64,000 nucleotides of DNA, from positions 1 through 64,000 of the forward strand of contig JACKDL010000023.1 of assembly GCA_020633555.1 (NCBI GenBank), in the 5' to 3' direction. The notes under the pieces were generated by a model. It was given only the letters and a program-made list of their open reading frames with translations, did not search any database and was not told the origin of the DNA. This document shows, piece by piece, positions 46,463 through 53,537 of this stretch; the first letter of the stretch is position 1, and every line of letters begins with the position of its first letter. This stretch comes from Myxococcales bacterium. Its GTDB lineage: Bacteria > Myxococcota_A > Bradymonadia > UBA7976 > UBA1532. The position numbers were made by a program, and so were the translations under genes.

Positions 46463-47047
46463 GTGCGCCTGCTCGCCGCCTCCGTCGCCCTGAGCGTCTT
46501 CGCCCTGAGCTTCTTCGCCGCGCCCCAGGCCGCCCTGGCCCGCAAGCCCGCCGACGTCTTCAAGGGCCAGATCGTCCTCTCGAAGTGGCCGTTCCCCACC
46601 CGCTTCAAGAGCGACAAGCAGTTCATCAGCCACATGAAGAAGGTCAACACGACCACCTTCGAGTTCAACGACGAGGGCGAGATCCAGGTGGAGCTCATGG
46701 CCTTCTTCAAGAAGATGGAGAAGGGGCGCGAGTTCACCGCCCGCCTGTTCGAGACCACCAGCGGGCAGAAGTTCATCCTGGACTTCCCCATCTACCCGGC
46801 CCAGGACCAGAACCGCATCCTTGCCAGCGGCACCACGCTGAAGCGCGACCAGATCCTGGCCGACAGCAAGGACGACCTGGTGCAGCCGCCGGCCCGCCAG
46901 TACCTGCTGGTGATCAGCCGCACGGCCAAGAGCCCGGTGCTGGCCGAGACGAAGTTCGTCATCAAGCAGAGCAAGGCCGAGAAGGAGGCCATCCAGCGCA
47001 AGCTCGACGCCCAGAAGGCGGCGGTCGAGAAGGCGATGGCCGAGTAG
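46463..47047 (+). CDS. Exported protein of unknown function
   Basis: A 194-residue protein with signal peptide MRLLAASVALSVFALSFFAAPQAALA. The mature domain is basic with conserved-looking strands FKGQIVLSKWPFPTRF, TTTFEFNDEGEIQVELMAFF and FILDFPIYPAQDQN. It ends with a Lys/Glu-rich helix. The GTG start at 46463 has GAGGAAAAG upstream. No recognised family. A 10-bp hairpin follows the stop. It is probably periplasmic. Confidence 0.55.
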   Translation: MRLLAASVALSVFALSFFAAPQAALARKPADVFKGQIVLSKWPFPTRFKSDKQFISHMKKVNTTTFEFNDEGEIQVELMAFFKKMEKGREFTARLFETTSGQKFILDFPIYPAQDQNRILASGTTLKRDQILADSKDDLVQPPARQYLLVISRTAKSPVLAETKFVIKQSKAEKEAIQRKLDAQKAAVEKAMAE

Positions 47048-47076
47048 GGGGGCCTGGCCCGGCAGGGCCGCCAGGC

Positions 47077-47101
47077 CGGGCGGGCGCGGGACGCCCGCCC
47101 G
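47077..47101. terminator. Bidirectional hairpin between the exported-protein gene and glyS
   Basis: CGGGCGGGCG (47077-47086) pairs perfectly with CGCCCGCCCG (47092-47101) around CGGGA. A second stem GGCCTGGC/GCCAGGCC lies just before it. The two genes converge here. Confidence 0.55.
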
Positions 47102-47105
47102 CCGA

Positions 47106-48674
47106 TCACACCGCCAGCAGCGCCTGAATCTCGGCCACGGCCTCGTCGATGGCGATGCGCCGCTGCTCCATGGTGTCGCGGTCGCGGATGGTGATGGTGC
47201 CATCCTCCAGCGTCTGCCCGTCGATGGTCAGGCACCAGGGCGTGCCGATCTCGTCGTGGCGCCGGTAGCGCTTCCCGATGGCGTGCTGCTCGTCGTACTT
47301 GGCGTTGATGCCCTGGTGGAAGAAGCGCTCCACGAGCTCGCGGGCCTTCTCGGGCATGCCGTTCTTCTTCACCAGCGGCAGCACCGCCACCTTCACCGGG
47401 GCGAGCTGGGGGTGCAGCTTCAGCACCACCCGCGTCTCGGGGCCCTTGGCGCCCTCGACGGTCTCCTCGGTGTAGGCGTCGCACAGGTACACCAGCACGC
47501 CGCGGGTGGCCCCGGCGGCGGGCTCGATGACGTACGGCACGAACTTCTTCTGCTGCTGGGGATCGAAGTACTCCAGCTTGGCGCCCGAGTGCTTCGCGTG
47601 CTTGCCCAGGTCGTAGTCCGTGCGGTTGGCGATGCCCTCCAGCTCGCCCCAGCCCCACGGGTAGTCGTACTCCACGTCGAAGCAGCCCTTGGCGTAGTGG
47701 GCCAGCTCCTCGGGCTCGTGGGCGCGCAGGCGGAACTTGCTGGGATCGTTGGCGAACTGCTGCCACCACTCGATGCGTGCCTGCGACCAGTAGGCCATCC
47801 ACTCGTCGTCGGTGCCGGGCTCACAGAAGAACTCCATCTCCATCTGCTCGAACTCGACGGAGCGGAAGATGAAGTGCTCGACGGTGATCTCGTTGCGGAA
47901 CGACTTGCCCATCTGGGCGATGCCGAACGGCACCTTCAGCGCCATCGACTGCTGGATGTTGGCGAACTGCACGAACATGGCCTGGGCCGTCTCGGGCCGC
48001 AGGTACACCGCGCTCTCGCTGGTCAGCTCATCGATCTTGGCGCGCAGCTCGCGGCCGGTCAGGCCGTCCAGGGCGCCGTCCTCGATGGCCTGCGCCACCG
48101 CGCCCATGGGATCCACCGCGCCCACGCTGCTCTTGAACATCAGGTTGAACTGGCGCTCGTCGCTCAGCCACGGCGAGCTGCAGTTCGGGCAGGCGTAGCC
48201 GCGGGGGCCGGCCACGGCGCCCTTCAGCGACTTGCCGTCGCGCTCCAGGGTCACCTCGAAGCGCTCGGCGATGAGGTCCTGCGCCGTCTTGGCGCGGCCC
48301 TTGTCGGCGAACTCCAGGATCAGCGCCTGCCCCTCGGTGGTGGCGTGGGTCTCCATGGCCTTGTCGGCCCGGAAGCGCTCCTTGCACACCAGGCAGTCCA
48401 CCAGGGGATCGCTGAAGCCGGCCAGGTGGCCCGAGGCGTGCCACACCTTGGGGTGCATGATGATGCTGGCGTCCAGCCCCACCACGTCCTCGCGGCGGTG
48501 CACCATGTCGCGCCACCAGGCGTTCATCAGGTTGCGCTTCAGCTCCACGCCCAGCGGGCCGTAGTCGTAGGCGCTGCGCAGGCCCCCGTAGATCTCACTG
48601 GACTGGAACACGAACCCGCGTCGCTTGCAGAGCGACACGATCTTCTGCATCACGTCCTGGTCCTTGGTCGACAT
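47106..48674 (-). CDS. glyS: Glycyl-tRNA synthetase (dimeric class II)
   Basis: Charges tRNA-Gly. The 522-residue single-chain enzyme has the bacterial/eukaryotic alpha2-type layout: KRRGFVFQSSEIYGGLRSAYDYGPLG at the N-terminus, ESAVYLRPETAQAMF (motif 2 region), MALKVPFGIAQMGKSFRNEI, and the C-terminal anticodon domain with QLAPVKVAVLPLV and GTPWCLTIDGQTLEDGTITI. The length is a little above average. The DUF4105 gene diverges only 32 bases away. No T-box or other leader was seen upstream. Confidence 0.95.
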   Translation of the reverse strand: MSTKDQDVMQKIVSLCKRRGFVFQSSEIYGGLRSAYDYGPLGVELKRNLMNAWWRDMVHRREDVVGLDASIIMHPKVWHASGHLAGFSDPLVDCLVCKERFRADKAMETHATTEGQALILEFADKGRAKTAQDLIAERFEVTLERDGKSLKGAVAGPRGYACPNCSSPWLSDERQFNLMFKSSVGAVDPMGAVAQAIEDGALDGLTGRELRAKIDELTSESAVYLRPETAQAMFVQFANIQQSMALKVPFGIAQMGKSFRNEITVEHFIFRSVEFEQMEMEFFCEPGTDDEWMAYWSQARIEWWQQFANDPSKFRLRAHEPEELAHYAKGCFDVEYDYPWGWGELEGIANRTDYDLGKHAKHSGAKLEYFDPQQQKKFVPYVIEPAAGATRGVLVYLCDAYTEETVEGAKGPETRVVLKLHPQLAPVKVAVLPLVKKNGMPEKARELVERFFHQGINAKYDEQHAIGKRYRRHDEIGTPWCLTIDGQTLEDGTITIRDRDTMEQRRIAIDEAVAEIQALLAV

Positions 48675-48706
48675 CGGCGGGCCTCCGGTGCTATCAGCGG
48701 CGGCGG

Positions 48707-49969
48707 ATGGTAGCCGCGTCCCCCAGCCCACACAAGCGCAGGCTCGCCGCCCTCCTGGCGGCCGTCCTGCCGTTGTGGCTCGCCCTGACCGCGGCCGCGG
48801 CGCCCCGCCTGGAGCTGGTGGTGGTGGGCCCCGGCGACAGCCAATACACCCTCTACGGACACGCGGGCGTGGTGGCCTTCGACCAGGGCGATGAGCCCCT
48901 GAGCCAGGCCCGGCTGTTCAACTTCGGCATCACCGACTTCCGGCGGCCGAACTACATCGTCGACTTCCTGGGCGGGCGCGTGGACTTCTGGGGCCACGAG
49001 CGCGACTACCAGACCTACCTGGACCGCTGGACCCGCCACGACCGCGAGGTGGTGCGCTACCCGCTGAACCTGGGACCCGACGCCACCAAGGCCCTGCTGC
49101 TCCGCATGCGCGACCGCGTGCGCGAGGAGACAAAGCACTACCGCTACGACACCTTCCGCGAGAACTGCGCCACGCGCATCCGCGACCTGCTCGACGCCGC
49201 CACCGGGGGGGCGGTGTACGGGGCGCTGGCCGGCGTGCCCACGGGCCGCAGCTTCCGCGACGACGTGCGCCAGGCCTACGCGGGCCAGCCGGCGCTGCTC
49301 CTGCTCACCGAGATCTTCCCCGGCCCCGCCCTGGACGAGCCCCGCGACGCCTGGGCCATGGCCTACCGGCCCGTCGCGCTGGCTCGCGGGCTCGCCACGG
49401 TCACGCTGCCCGACGGCACGCCGCTGCTCGGTGAGCCCCACGTGGACCGCCGCCGCGAGGGCCCCGACCCCCGCACCGGCAACCCCAACCGGGCGCAGAT
49501 CTTCCTGTGGATCATCAGCGTGGTGCTGCTGGCCATGAGCGTGGTGATCGTCGGCGCGCCCCCGTGGGCGCGGGGGATCGTGCTGGCCGGTTGGCTGGCC
49601 GGCGACGTGCTCCTGGGGGGCGCGCTGCTGTGGGTGGCCCTGACCACCGCGTGGCCCGACATGCAGGGCAGCCCCCTGCTGCTGTCCTACAGTGTGCTCG
49701 ATGTAGGCTTGTTCTGGACCGCCGGGGTCTTCATCATCAGGCGCGGCGAACGGGGCGGTCGCTGGGCGCGAGGGTGGCTGTGGGTCCGCCTGGGCCTGTC
49801 CCTCTCGCTCCTGGCGCTCTCCCCCTTCGTGTCGGCCCTGAACGGCCCCATCGCCCCCCGCGCCGTGGGGGTCGCCGGGGTGGCCCTGGCGCTGCGCTGC
49901 GCCGGGGTGGGGGCCGACGCCCGTGGGGTGTTCAAGCGCCTGTTGCGCTGGCCCCTGCGCCTGGGTTGA
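48707..49969 (+). CDS. DUF4105 (Lnb N-terminal periplasmic domain)-type membrane protein
   Basis: A 420-residue protein with an N-terminal signal or anchor (RLAALLAAVLPLWLALTAAAA). A periplasmic domain follows: DSQYTLYGHAGVVAFDQGD, ARLFNFGITDFRRPNYIVDF and KHYRYDTFRENCATRIRDLL. This is the DUF4105 core, with a histidine in YGHA and the Cys in ENCAT. Members include the N-terminal domain of bacterial Lnb-type envelope proteins; a cysteine-protease-like fold has been proposed. The C-terminal 170 residues contain five to six membrane segments. It starts 32 bases from glyS on the opposite strand. Confidence 0.75.
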   Translation: MVAASPSPHKRRLAALLAAVLPLWLALTAAAAPRLELVVVGPGDSQYTLYGHAGVVAFDQGDEPLSQARLFNFGITDFRRPNYIVDFLGGRVDFWGHERDYQTYLDRWTRHDREVVRYPLNLGPDATKALLLRMRDRVREETKHYRYDTFRENCATRIRDLLDAATGGAVYGALAGVPTGRSFRDDVRQAYAGQPALLLLTEIFPGPALDEPRDAWAMAYRPVALARGLATVTLPDGTPLLGEPHVDRRREGPDPRTGNPNRAQIFLWIISVVLLAMSVVIVGAPPWARGIVLAGWLAGDVLLGGALLWVALTTAWPDMQGSPLLLSYSVLDVGLFWTAGVFIIRRGERGGRWARGWLWVRLGLSLSLLALSPFVSALNGPIAPRAVGVAGVALALRCAGVGADARGVFKRLLRWPLRLG

Positions 49970-50064
49970 GCCGCCGCGCGGGCCCCTGCGCCGCGCCACG
50001 CTCGGCCCTCCACGAAGGGCGGCCCGCCCCCCCGGGGGGCAGAACCGCTTGGAAAACGCCATGA

Positions 50065-50078
50065 GTTCGGGCACATTG
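50065..50078 (+). promoter_or_regulatory. Motif B upstream of the MepA-LysM gene
   Basis: GTTCGGGCACATTG is identical to 36412-36425 ahead of the lytic transglycosylase gene. It lies 30 bases before the start at 50109. CACATT within it, with TTGGAA 17 bases upstream, could also be read as a promoter. Confidence 0.5.
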
Positions 50079-50108
50079 CGCGCCCCTTCTCATGCGGGAG
50101 GCGAAGGA

Positions 50109-51254
50109 ATGAGACATACCGCGCTCCGGCTGGTGCTGCTGCTCATGGCGCTCAGCACCCCCGCCGCCGCCTGGCAGCCCCCCCTGCTGCTCGAAGCCTT
50201 CGACGAAGGCGCGAGCCACCTGGGGGCCCCCGGCTGGCTCACCGGCACCCTGGCTGATCCCGCCCACGCCCGCGCCCGCCTCGAGGCCGATCTGGCCCGC
50301 ACCGCCCTCGACGACACCGCCAGCGACGGCAGCGACGACGACGCCGACGGCCCCGATGACGCGGCCGCCCAGCGCGAGATGACCGACGACGGCGAGGCCA
50401 CCCCCGGCGTCGAGCCGCCCAAGCTGCCCGACATCCGCCCCGAGGACATCAACGAGAAGACCACCGTCAGCATCGGCAAGGCCTCCGAGGGCTGGCTGGT
50501 CAACGGGGTGCTGCTCGAAGACTCCGAGCGCATCAAGAGCCGGCCCAAGCGCAACTACGGCACCCCCGAGATGGTGGACGCCATCCGCCGCGCCGTGGAC
50601 GACGTGCACGCGAAGTTCAAGGGCACCCAGCGGCTGGCGGTGGGCGATCTGTCGCGCACCGGCGGCGGCTCCTTCCGGCCCCACCTGAGCCACCAGAGCG
50701 GCCGCGACGCCGACATCGCCTACTACTCGCGGGACGGCCAGGACCAGAACGGCCTGCGGCGGGTCACCCGGCGCACCATCGACGCCGGGCGCAGCTTCAC
50801 GCTCATGCAGTCGTGGCTGGAGCGCGGCGAGGTCGAGTACATCTTCGTCGACTACCGCCTGCAGCAGCCCCTGTACGAGTACGCCCGCGACGTGGCCAAG
50901 GTGCCCGCCGCGAAGCTCGAGGCCTGGTTCCAGTACCCCCGCGGGCGCCGGGCCCGCACCGGCATCATCCGCCACCTGCGCGGCCACGCCGATCACCTGC
51001 ACGTGCGGTTCTGGGCCCCTGGCAGCCGCGCCGCGGCCAAGGCCTACATCGCCAAGTACGGCACCAAGGTGCTCAAGCCGGTGCCCGTCTACCGCAAGGT
51101 CCGTCGCGGCGACTCGCTGTGGAAGATCGCCCGCCGGTACAAGACCTCGGTGAAGAAGCTGAAGAGCTGGAACCGCATGGGCCGCCGCAGCCTGCTCCAG
51201 CCGGGGCAGAAGCTCATCACCGGCTGGCGCGCGCCGAGCCTGCCGTCGCCGTAG
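50109..51254 (+). CDS. Penicillin-insensitive murein endopeptidase (MepA-like, M74) with C-terminal LysM
   Basis: A 381-residue exported cell-wall hydrolase that cuts peptide cross-links. MRHTALRLVLLLMALSTPAAAW is the signal peptide; an Asp-rich linker follows. The LAS-type metallopeptidase core shows GDLSRTGGGSFRPHLSHQSGR with the first metal His and HQSGRDADIAY with the Asp, and later HADHLHVRFW with the HxH ligands. A LysM domain (VRRGDSLWKIARRYKTS) binds glycan. The start was chosen at the ATG that begins the signal peptide and has GGGAGGCGAAGGA upstream. Exact cleavage specificity is inferred from the family. Confidence 0.87.
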   Translation: MRHTALRLVLLLMALSTPAAAWQPPLLLEAFDEGASHLGAPGWLTGTLADPAHARARLEADLARTALDDTASDGSDDDADGPDDAAAQREMTDDGEATPGVEPPKLPDIRPEDINEKTTVSIGKASEGWLVNGVLLEDSERIKSRPKRNYGTPEMVDAIRRAVDDVHAKFKGTQRLAVGDLSRTGGGSFRPHLSHQSGRDADIAYYSRDGQDQNGLRRVTRRTIDAGRSFTLMQSWLERGEVEYIFVDYRLQQPLYEYARDVAKVPAAKLEAWFQYPRGRRARTGIIRHLRGHADHLHVRFWAPGSRAAAKAYIAKYGTKVLKPVPVYRKVRRGDSLWKIARRYKTSVKKLKSWNRMGRRSLLQPGQKLITGWRAPSLPSP

Positions 51255-51293
51255 GCTCATCGAGCACAGAGGGCGACCTTTCGCCCACTTGAC

Positions 51294-51308
51294 CACCTTG
51301 TCCTACAT
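51294..51308 (+). promoter_or_regulatory. Shared motif A upstream of roadblock-like paralogue B
   Basis: CACCTTGTCCTACAT, identical over 15 bases to the minus-strand site at 19594-19608. It lies 39 bases ahead of the start at 51348. Confidence 0.5.
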
Positions 51309-51347
51309 GGGTACCGTCGAGGCAGTCCGGTCTCGAGAGGTGCCGCC

Positions 51348-51779
51348 ATGTCGTCCGACCGCCGCCTTCGCCGCAGCGACCGCCCCCAGCTCGCCAGCCG
51401 CTACTGCCTGCAGTCGCTGACCCGGCGTCACCGCCTGAGCGCCATGGTGCTCGCCGACGACCAGGGCCGCCTGGTGGCGGGCGCCGAGGGCGAGCCCTGC
51501 GGACCCGGCTACCTGGCCAACCGGGTGGCCGACGGCTACGGCCGGCAGCTCGCCAGCATCGCCCGCGAGACCTTCGAGACCAACGCCCGCCGCGACGAGG
51601 ATCTCACCGATCGCTTCGGCGAGCCCGTGCGGGCCCTGCCCGTGCATGCCGGCGGCCGCCGCTTCTTCCTGGTGACCGTCGGCACCCCGCGCGACGCCGA
51701 CGCCGCCTGCGTGGCCGCCAGCAGCGCCCTGCGGCGCATCTTCGATCCGTCGAACGCGCCTCAGCCCATCGCGGCCTGA
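51348..51779 (+). CDS. Roadblock/LC7-like small protein, paralogue B
   Basis: A 143-residue soluble protein homologous to the product at 19215-19565. DRRLRRSDRPQLASRYCL opens it, SAMVLADDQGRLVAGAEG is the roadblock-type strand-turn-strand, and ASSALRRIFDPS matches the paralogue's end. It is longer by an insertion in the middle (about residues 55-95). No signal peptide. The two paralogues share the upstream 15-mer and occupy unrelated loci, so they are probably co-regulated. It lies 93 bases after the MepA-LysM gene. Function unknown. Confidence 0.6.
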   Translation: MSSDRRLRRSDRPQLASRYCLQSLTRRHRLSAMVLADDQGRLVAGAEGEPCGPGYLANRVADGYGRQLASIARETFETNARRDEDLTDRFGEPVRALPVHAGGRRFFLVTVGTPRDADAACVAASSALRRIFDPSNAPQPIAA

Positions 51780-51794
51780 TCGACCGAGCGCCTG

Positions 51795-51842
51795 CGTCCT
51801 TCTGGGCACCCTCCCGTCTTCTGGGTGAGCGGCCACTGAGCG
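51795..51842 (+). promoter_or_regulatory. Direct repeats and inverted repeat ahead of the arsI-sigma operon
   Basis: CGTCCTTCTGGG (51795-51806) and CGTCTTCTGGG (51815-51825) are near-identical and 20 bases apart. CGGCC-N7-GGCCG follows. Two helical-phase repeats 50-80 bases upstream of a start are suited to an activator or sigma site. Confidence 0.4.
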
Positions 51843-51874
51843 GCCGTGAGACCCGAACCACCGAGGAGCCCATC

Positions 51875-52306
51875 ATGCGCCTGCACCTTGCCCTGAACAC
51901 CGCCCACTTCACCGACAGCGTCGCCTTCTACCGCACGCTGTTCGGCGTCGATCCCGTGAAGCACAAGCCCGGCTACGCGAAGTTCTCGGTGGCTGATCCC
52001 GCGGTGAACCTCACCCTGAACGCGGTGGACGCCCCCCGGGCGGCCGGTCGGCTCAACCACCTGGGCGTGGAGGTGGACAGCCGCGCGGCCGTCCAGGCCG
52101 CCCGCGACCGGCTGGCGTCGGCGGGTGTACCCCAGCGCAGCGAGCGCGAGGTGGACTGCTGCCATGCCCTGCAGGACAAGGTCTGGATCAGCGATCCCGA
52201 TGGCAACGCCTGGGAGTTCTTTGTGGTGCTCACCGCCGACACCACCCCGGGGCTGACCGCCGAGGGCCCCGCGCCCGCCGGCGCCCGCCGAACCTGCTGC
52301 GCGTGA
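51875..52306 (+). CDS. ArsI/CadI-family vicinal-oxygen-chelate enzyme
   Basis: A 143-residue VOC-fold protein of the ArsI/CadI family; ArsI breaks the carbon-arsenic bond of trivalent organoarsenicals. Metal ligands map to His4, His62 (NHLGVEV) and Glu114 (NAWEFF). The substrate-binding vicinal cysteines are Cys95-Cys96 in REVDCCHALQDKVW. VAFYRTLFGVDPVKHKPGYAKF is the family start and WISDPDGNAWEFF its signature. A second Cys pair ends the protein (RRTCCA). A cadmium-induced or plain glyoxalase role is possible. The next gene overlaps its stop and encodes a sigma factor, so a metalloid-response operon is inferred. Confidence 0.8.
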   Translation: MRLHLALNTAHFTDSVAFYRTLFGVDPVKHKPGYAKFSVADPAVNLTLNAVDAPRAAGRLNHLGVEVDSRAAVQAARDRLASAGVPQRSEREVDCCHALQDKVWISDPDGNAWEFFVVLTADTTPGLTAEGPAPAGARRTCCA

Positions 52307-52860
52307 GCCTGGACCGCCTCTACCGCGCCCTGCGCGGCGAGCTGCTGGCGTGGCTGCGGCCGCGGGTCGGCGACGCCGCCGAGGATCTGCTCCACGTGGC
52401 CTTCGAGCGCCTGCACCAGCGCGCGGCCGAGCTGCCCGAGGTCCGGCACCTGCGCGGCTTCGTCTACACCGTGCTGCGGCGCCTGGTGGTCGACCACCAC
52501 CGCGCCCTGGGTCGGCCCGTGCCCGGGGACGCGATCGAGGTCGAGGCGGCCGCCCCGTTGGCCGACGCGTCGGCGCCCGACGGCGGCCTCGACGCCCGCC
52601 TCGCGCAGGTGCTCCCGCTCTTCCTCGCGGAGCTGCCAGCGGCCGACGCCCACGCCTTGCGCCGGGTGGCCCTGGACGGCCTGACCCAGGCCGAGCTGGC
52701 CCGAGAGCTGGGCCTCAGCCTCTCGGGCGCCAAGTCCCGCGTGCAGCGGGCCCGCGGCCGGCTGCGGCAGGTCATCGAGGCCTGCTGCGCCGTCGAGGTG
52801 GATCGCTACGGCGCCCTGCAGATCTGCGAGCCCAAGGGTCCCAACCCCTGTGACTGTTGA
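52303..52860 (+). CDS. SigZ-like ECF sigma factor with Cys-rich tail
   Basis: A 185-residue ECF sigma factor. Region 2 is DAAEDLLHVAFERLHQRAAEL with HLRGFVYTVLRRLVVDHHR. Region 4 is GLTQAELARELGLSLSGAKS with RVQRARGRL. Beyond it a 30-residue tail carries five cysteines: ACC, QIC, NPCDC. Such tails in SigZ-type factors suggest direct metal or metalloid sensing. The GTG start at 52303 overlaps the ArsI-like stop (GTGA), so both are made together. No anti-sigma gene follows. Confidence 0.82.
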   Translation: MSLDRLYRALRGELLAWLRPRVGDAAEDLLHVAFERLHQRAAELPEVRHLRGFVYTVLRRLVVDHHRALGRPVPGDAIEVEAAAPLADASAPDGGLDARLAQVLPLFLAELPAADAHALRRVALDGLTQAELARELGLSLSGAKSRVQRARGRLRQVIEACCAVEVDRYGALQICEPKGPNPCDC

Positions 52861-52996
52861 TCGCGATGCGCCCCGTCGCGGGCGACGGCCACGCCCCTGG
52901 CGAGCCCCTGAAGGGGCATGCCATGTTCCTGCCATCGCGGTGTGAATGAACCCCGCGGGCCCGCCGTTGGGCGGCCACTCACCCAGGAGGAACACC

Positions 52997-53518
52997 ATGC
53001 TCCGCACCGTCTTCGCCGGCGCCTTCGCCTCGCTGCTGCTCGCCGGCGCCGCCCAGGCCCAGACGCCTGATCCGGCCGTCTACCACACCCTGACCACCCA
53101 GTGGCGCGGCCCCGACCAGTGCCTCGACATCAAGAACGACAAGGTCGACAAGACGCCCTGGCTGGCAACCTGCGGCCGGTTCTCCGGCCAGTACTGGTCC
53201 ATCCAGCCCGCGGGCGGCGGCTACGTCCGGCTCACCACCCTGTGGCGGGGCCCCGAGCAGTGCCTGGACATCCACAACGACGGGAAGAACAACAACCGGC
53301 CCCAGCTCGCGAAGTGCGGCAACTTCAGCGGGCAGCACTGGAAGATCACCCGCCTGCCCAACGGCTTCGACCGGCTCACCACCCAGTGGCGGGGCGAGGA
53401 CATGTGCCTCGACGTCATCAACAACAAGACGGATCGGGAGCTGCAACTCGCGAAGTGCGGCAACTTCTCGGGGCAGCACTGGCGCATCACCGCCACCCGG
53501 CGGCCCGTGAAGAAGTAG
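52997..53518 (+). CDS. Secreted three-repeat beta-trefoil (ricin-B-like) protein
   Basis: A 173-residue exported protein. MLRTVFAGAFASLLLAGAAQA is the signal peptide. The mature chain is three tandem copies of a 44-residue unit: LTTQWRGPDQCLDIKND with SGQYWSI; LTTLWRGPEQCLDIHND with SGQHWKI; LTTQWRGEDMCLDVINN with SGQHWRI. Each unit ends in the Q-x-W motif of ricin B lectins, so the chain makes exactly one beta-trefoil. The copies are very similar at DNA level, which suggests recent duplication. Carbohydrate binding is inferred from the fold. Confidence 0.75.
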   Translation: MLRTVFAGAFASLLLAGAAQAQTPDPAVYHTLTTQWRGPDQCLDIKNDKVDKTPWLATCGRFSGQYWSIQPAGGGYVRLTTLWRGPEQCLDIHNDGKNNNRPQLAKCGNFSGQHWKITRLPNGFDRLTTQWRGEDMCLDVINNKTDRELQLAKCGNFSGQHWRITATRRPVKK

Positions 53519-53537
53519 CCGCCGCCTGCCCGCGCCC

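Noticed and set aside
51294..51308. Reading motif A as a sigma-54 promoter
   Set aside because: The GG...GC pair with 10-base spacing is absent; CCTACA looks more like a -10 or an operator.
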